A DNA stretch of 64,000 nt. It comes from Spirochaetaceae bacterium (GTDB lineage: Bacteria; Spirochaetota; Spirochaetia; DSM-27196; SKKC01). A program made the translations under genes and the position numbers. The notes beneath the pieces were generated by a model. That model made no database searches and was not told the DNA's origin. It saw only the letters and a program-made list of their open reading frames with translations. The stretch is taken from positions 62,001-126,000 of the forward strand of contig SKXQ01000017.1 in NCBI GenBank assembly GCA_007128315.1, read 5' to 3'. Of this stretch, positions 59,423 to 64,000 are shown in pieces; the stretch's first letter is position 1, and every line of letters begins with the position of its first letter.

Positions 59423-59854
59423 TTACAGGCTGATCAGACCGAAGGCCATTACAAGCAATGCGACGCTTTCGATAATCCCAAGGGCGAGAAGGAAGTTCAC
59501 GAAACCTTTTCCCGTATCCGCGAGGGCATCCGAGGCAACGGCACCTGCGCGACCCTGAAAGAGCGCGGACATACCTATCGCTATACCACCGATCACGCCG
59601 AAGCCAAGCATGAGTGCCGGGTCGCTATTCGCCTCTGCCGCTGCAATGATCTGATTCATGAGCAGAAAGCCGTAAATGGTCTGCGTAAGAGGTGCTCCAA
59701 CAAACACGAGAAGCAGAAACGGTGCAGGCTTGTTCTGCTGATAACAGCGTTTCCATGCTCCTGCCGCCGCCATTCCTGCACTGCCTGTTCCAATCGCTGA
59801 CCCAATTCCGGCGAAGGCCAGAGCCGATCCAACTGCTAATAATCCCCAATCCAT
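59423..59854 (-). CDS. V-type ATP synthase subunit K (proteolipid)
   Basis: GIGSAIGTGSAGMAAAG, GAPLTQTIYGFLLMNQI, IGGIAIGMSALFQGRAGAVASDA, LGIIESVALLVMAFGLI. Confidence 0.93.
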   Translation of the reverse strand: MDWGLLAVGSALAFAGIGSAIGTGSAGMAAAGAWKRCYQQNKPAPFLLLVFVGAPLTQTIYGFLLMNQIIAAAEANSDPALMLGFGVIGGIAIGMSALFQGRAGAVASDALADTGKGFVNFLLALGIIESVALLVMAFGLISL

Positions 59855-59875
59855 ATATATGTACTCCTTCTTGCT

Positions 59876-61708
59876 CTATGACTGCCGAACGTATTGAAAA
59901 GGTTTGTACTCGCTTCCTGACCATTCCATTCCGAGATGACCTGAGAACTCGAGCATGTTTAGTCGTATTCCGTGAACCAGAACCGACATCCCTCCCATCG
60001 CAACATTCAGCGAATGTCCAATTAACAGAATAATAATCATTGCGACAGGATTACCCGTCCCAATTGCCAGTTCATTTGCTGCAATCGCTATTTCGACACT
60101 TGCAAGCCCCACGGCAAACAGCCGAATGTAGCTGACCGTATCGGCAAACGCATTAATACTGCTGAGCGCAGTCTGAATCAGATTCGGTACCGAAAGACCC
60201 TTCGCGACACCCCTGAAGAAATTTCCTTCCTGATTCGAGAATAGAATCACGGCGACGACACCCACCCCCGCAGCAATCGGTGTCGCGTCGAGAAGCGGAT
60301 ACACCTCTTCATTCACAACAAGATTCAGCACAAGGTTGTAGACCGCCAGTACCACCGACAGCCAGCCGAGTTCGCCGAGAGCTTTCAGTTTGTGGGATCC
60401 CCGCAACTCGTCGATCGTGTTCCACAGGTGCGCGACAGAGAGCTGCATTGCGGCGAGAGTAAAACAGATAAACAGCAGGTTCTCGGTGCTTACCGCCTCG
60501 AAATTGTTCAGAGCCGGTACGACGAGCGCTCCGAGAAACGCCGTCTCGGAAAGTGGCTCGTATCCGAACCACACGCCTGTAACAGAACCCCAGAACACCG
60601 TTGCGAGGCTCAGAACGTACAGTAGAAGTATCGGAGGCCCGACCGTTTTTCGCTGTTTCCTGAAACTCACCGTCAGCACGATTGCCGTCGTAAAAAGCAG
60701 CAATCCGTACCCGGCGTCGCTGATGATCATCGCAAAGAATACGGTAAAGAACACCAGGAACGGAAAACTGATGTCACGCTCGTGATAACCGGGAACTGTC
60801 TTTATCAGATCAAAGACCGGAGCAATCAGTCGGGAAACACCTTTTCGACGGATATGAACCGGAACAGCGTCGTCCGACTCAGGTTCCTGTATCAGCAGTC
60901 CCCAGCCATGTTCGGAAGCCGCTTTCCGGACTGTGGAAACGGTGTCCTCCGGCACCCATCCCGTGATGTACCGTACCGGGCCATCCTCCTGCATCGTACC
61001 ACGGACAAGAAGATACTCCTCTTCCGCGAGCAGTCGTTCCTGTTCGTCGACAAGCGTCCGGGAAAATGAGGAAAGCATTCGCATTTCTTCCCGGATGGCG
61101 TTCATTTCACGTTCTGTCTGCTCGACTGAACGCGCGACCTCGTCGAGTGTTTTCTCAGGTCGCGGGTAGTAACCGGCCGGTGGCTGCTCGCCTCCCCGTT
61201 GCACGAGCAGGACGTGAACCAGGGTCTTCTCCTGGCGAACGACAAAACGCGTACCTTCGCCGCCGAAACGAGCGTAGCGGTCGGGGGAAAGTCTGTAGAG
61301 ATATACACGGCAATCAGAGTTATCGAGCTCCCTGAGAAGCTCCGGGTCCGCGTTCTCCCACGGTTGGATTCTGTGTTTTTCGTCCTCAAGCTGATCGCGG
61401 GTATCCTGGAGAAACGCGAGACGTTCGTCGAGTTCCAACAGCCGCGAAACCACCGCCGATGCATCCACGTTTCCGCCATCGGTCTGAAGGGTTTCCGGAA
61501 TGTCGTGGTACTCAAGCGGCTCATCGACGAGTAGTCTGATCGCCCGCTGTATTCTGTCGAGTTTGTGACTGATGTCCGAGCTCAGAGAAGGTTTCTGGCT
61601 CTGTTCGGTGTTCACATGCAGGACACCGATCCCTCCAAGCTCTTCGACGGTCCTGTCCAACCGCGACTCCAGGGTCAGAACATAGACCTTCTTCATTGGA
61701 ACAATCAT
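59876..61708 (-). CDS. V-type ATP synthase subunit I
   Basis: N-terminal coiled-coil MIVPMKKVYVLTLESRLDRTVEELGGIGVLHV, multi-TM C-terminal half with DTVSYIRLFAVGLASVEIAIAAN and LLIGHSLNVAMGGMSVLVHGIRLNMLEFSGH. Confidence 0.93.
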   Translation of the reverse strand: MIVPMKKVYVLTLESRLDRTVEELGGIGVLHVNTEQSQKPSLSSDISHKLDRIQRAIRLLVDEPLEYHDIPETLQTDGGNVDASAVVSRLLELDERLAFLQDTRDQLEDEKHRIQPWENADPELLRELDNSDCRVYLYRLSPDRYARFGGEGTRFVVRQEKTLVHVLLVQRGGEQPPAGYYPRPEKTLDEVARSVEQTEREMNAIREEMRMLSSFSRTLVDEQERLLAEEEYLLVRGTMQEDGPVRYITGWVPEDTVSTVRKAASEHGWGLLIQEPESDDAVPVHIRRKGVSRLIAPVFDLIKTVPGYHERDISFPFLVFFTVFFAMIISDAGYGLLLFTTAIVLTVSFRKQRKTVGPPILLLYVLSLATVFWGSVTGVWFGYEPLSETAFLGALVVPALNNFEAVSTENLLFICFTLAAMQLSVAHLWNTIDELRGSHKLKALGELGWLSVVLAVYNLVLNLVVNEEVYPLLDATPIAAGVGVVAVILFSNQEGNFFRGVAKGLSVPNLIQTALSSINAFADTVSYIRLFAVGLASVEIAIAANELAIGTGNPVAMIIILLIGHSLNVAMGGMSVLVHGIRLNMLEFSGHLGMEWSGSEYKPFQYVRQS

Positions 61709-62307
61709 TCGCTCGCTCCCCGCGTGATCTTGTTCTTCGATATTTTTCCGCGTACTACCTCGGCTGTCTGCTGGTCGCCGAGGTAGATTCGTATCGTGCG
61801 AATGTTGTTCCTCGTCTCGGGAATCTTTACTTTCTCGAAAAGATTGACTCGCTGCGAAGTAATACGAAGCTCCTCGCCAAGTATTTCGAGTTGTCGATCC
61901 AGGACGCGAAGTTCCGCATCGCAGGTAAGGATCTTCTTGAGCGCGTCTATCCCTCGATCCACCCAGAGCGGATACACGTAAAGATCGTAGTCGCTTACGT
62001 TGAACTCGAGCTCCACAAATACCGGAATATCGATTCCCGCGATGTTTCCGGAGTCGGTGACGAAACGTTCCACAGTCAAAAGCGTATCGAGGCGGATATC
62101 GTCCGAAAAAACCGACACCCAGTCGTTCAGATCGTCTGCTATGGATGATCTGCGACGATCCACATCCCGCTTCTGTGCTTCGACCTGACGAATAACCATC
62201 TGCAACTGCTGTTTTTTCAGCTGCAGGGTCGGCAGATATCGCTCGAAGCGTTTGAGCTGGTCTTTCTGGTTCTTCAGCTCATTTTTGGTGAGCTTTACCT
62301 GAGCCAT
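61705..62307 (-). CDS. V-type ATP synthase subunit D
   Basis: MAQVKLTKNELKNQKDQLKRFERYLPTLQLKKQQLQMVI; RRVNLFEKVKIP-like C-terminus. Confidence 0.93.
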   Translation of the reverse strand: MAQVKLTKNELKNQKDQLKRFERYLPTLQLKKQQLQMVIRQVEAQKRDVDRRRSSIADDLNDWVSVFSDDIRLDTLLTVERFVTDSGNIAGIDIPVFVELEFNVSDYDLYVYPLWVDRGIDALKKILTCDAELRVLDRQLEILGEELRITSQRVNLFEKVKIPETRNNIRTIRIYLGDQQTAEVVRGKISKNKITRGASE

Positions 62308-62310
62308 ATA

Positions 62311-63633
62311 CTACGCGGTCTCCTGCTCGTCTCGTATGCTCTTCCTGGGCCAGAACTGGTCAAGGAGTTTGGACTGGAGTCCGGTTTCATCGGACTGGAA
62401 ACACTCGGCAAGTATTTCCCAACCAAGATCAAGCGCTTCTTCGAGCGGAATATTGACCGTAAGGTCCATCATTTTCGCTTCAAAAAGCGCTCCGTAGCGA
62501 AGGAGCTTCTGGTCCCACTCGCTCATGCGAAAACCCATCGACTTTTTCTCGACGCTTTCCTTGTAGTTCGCATAAAGCCGGATCATCCCGTCCATGAGAC
62601 CTCGATGGTCGGCACGGGTTGTATCGTTCACCATCTGCTTGAGTCGGCTCAAGGATCCGAACGGTTCGATGCGTCCTCCGCGCAGGTAGTACTGCCCTTC
62701 GGTGATATAACCGGTGTTGTCGGGTACCGGGTGCGTCACGTCGTCACCGGGCATCGTAGTTACTCCGAGTGTCGTGATCGAACCCGCTCCCTCAAAGTCG
62801 ACCGCCTTCTCGTAACGGGCCGCCAGCTGACTGTAAAGGTCTCCGGGGTATCCGCGGTTTGAAGGTACCTGTTCCATGGTTATCGCGATTTCCTTGAGAC
62901 TGTCTGCGAAGTTGGTCATATCGGTGAGAAGAACCAGTACGCGCTTTCCCTGAAGCGCAAACTTCTCCGCGACCGCGAGAGAAATATCCGGCACCATCAG
63001 ACATTCAACGACTGGATCACTCGCGGTGTGAACGAAGAAAATCGTTCGGTCCATGGCTCCACCCTTTTCAAGGGTATCGCGAAAGAACAGGAAGTCGTCG
63101 TACTTGAGTCCCATGCCACCGAGGATTATCAGGTCAACTTCGGCCTGCATGGCAATACGGGAAAGCAGCTCATTGTATGGCTCACCCGACACGCTGAAGA
63201 TCGGAAGTTTCTGACTTTCGACAAGCGTATTGAACAGATCAATCATGGGAATACCCGTTCGGATCATGTTCCGGGGAATTATCCGTTTACTCGGGTTAAC
63301 CGAAGGTCCCCCGATCTCTATGAGGTTCTCTTCGAGGGTTGGCCCTTTGTCGCGCGGTCGGCCGCTCCCGTCGAAAATCCGTCCGAGCAGGTTATCCGAA
63401 AAACTCACCTGCATGGGCCTGCCGAGGAACTGTACCTCGTCACCGGTAGATACACCCCGGCCACCGGAGTAGACCTGAAGGCTGACCTTGTTTCCCCGGA
63501 GACGGATAACCTCAGCAAGGCTCTTTCCGTGGCCGCTCGTCACGAGAGCCAGCTCACTGTATCTCACGTCTTCGGCAGTCACCGTAATAACGTTGCCTGC
63601 GATTTCTTCTATTCTTGAATAGATCTTCTTCAT
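62311..63633 (-). CDS. V-type ATP synthase subunit B
   Basis: [92 protein letters not shown]. Confidence 0.96.
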   Translation of the reverse strand: MKKIYSRIEEIAGNVITVTAEDVRYSELALVTSGHGKSLAEVIRLRGNKVSLQVYSGGRGVSTGDEVQFLGRPMQVSFSDNLLGRIFDGSGRPRDKGPTLEENLIEIGGPSVNPSKRIIPRNMIRTGIPMIDLFNTLVESQKLPIFSVSGEPYNELLSRIAMQAEVDLIILGGMGLKYDDFLFFRDTLEKGGAMDRTIFFVHTASDPVVECLMVPDISLAVAEKFALQGKRVLVLLTDMTNFADSLKEIAITMEQVPSNRGYPGDLYSQLAARYEKAVDFEGAGSITTLGVTTMPGDDVTHPVPDNTGYITEGQYYLRGGRIEPFGSLSRLKQMVNDTTRADHRGLMDGMIRLYANYKESVEKKSMGFRMSEWDQKLLRYGALFEAKMMDLTVNIPLEEALDLGWEILAECFQSDETGLQSKLLDQFWPRKSIRDEQETA

Positions 63634-63655
63634 AGTTACAGGTGTCCTTTCCTAA

Positions 63656-64000
63656 TCAGCCTACAGCACTGCCGACACGATTGCGAATTTCTTCCGCCGT
63701 GGAATCATAGCCGGTTCGTTTCTCATTGATGAGTTTGACCAGTTCAGCTTCTCGAGACGCGAAGGCGTCGCTTTCCCACTCTGACGTGTTGTAGTCCAGG
63801 TATATCTGTCGCAGTTGATTGAAGTAACTTCGAGCGTTGTCCTTATCGTGCAGATCGAATTCGGAAGCGAGCACATCGAAGAGAATCCGAAAAATATGGC
63901 GCTGCCGCTCTATAGTCACCGAGCCGTCGACTGGATCAAAACTGTTCTGCTGCATATACGCGCTGTCGAGAAACTCACTTTTCTGATAAAGCACGAAGTC
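63656..64000 (-). CDS. V-type ATP synthase subunit A (C-terminal part; N-terminus beyond window end)
   Basis: DFVLYQKSEFLDSAYMQQNSFDPVDGSVTIERQRHIFRILFDVL; immediately upstream of subunit B. Confidence 0.88.
   Translation of the reverse strand, partial: DFVLYQKSEFLDSAYMQQNSFDPVDGSVTIERQRHIFRILFDVLASEFDLHDKDNARSYFNQLRQIYLDYNTSEWESDAFASREAELVKLINEKRTGYDSTAEEIRNRVGSAVG

Overview
The window looks like a chromosomal housekeeping and cell-envelope region of a spirochaete-like bacterium. The affiliation is inferred from gene content and order (mutS-skp-bamA-tamB, a V-type ATPase operon A-B-D-I-K, smpB near ssrA). I see no CRISPR array, prophage, transposon, rRNA or canonical tRNA. About 50 protein genes are supported, plus one tmRNA with a readable tag (ADNADFAMAA). 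Main modules: outer-membrane biogenesis, ruvCAB-queA, two tandem signal-peptidase-family genes, a purine block (guaA, purA, guaB, purB, a split purH, folD), htrA-map-nusB-surA-like, glycolysis (gap-pgk-tpiA-secG), corC-ybeY-phoH-lptD-uvrA and the V-ATPase. I did not find an obviously new multi-gene system. The signals most worth following up are: (1) a signal peptidase I paralog next to an intact one, in which both catalytic residues look substituted (Ser to Gly, Lys to Ala); (2) a perfect CRP-type palindrome TGTGA-N6-TCACA at the predicted start of the gap transcript; (3) PurH encoded as two overlapping genes; (4) several strong sigma70-like promoters placed so close to start codons that leaderless mRNAs are predicted; (5) a cysteine-free FGE-like/PEGA membrane protein; (6) a SAP-like motif at the N-terminus of an LptD-like protein; (7) Na+-ligand residues in the V-ATPase K subunit. 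All similarity calls come from reading the sequence; no database search was run.
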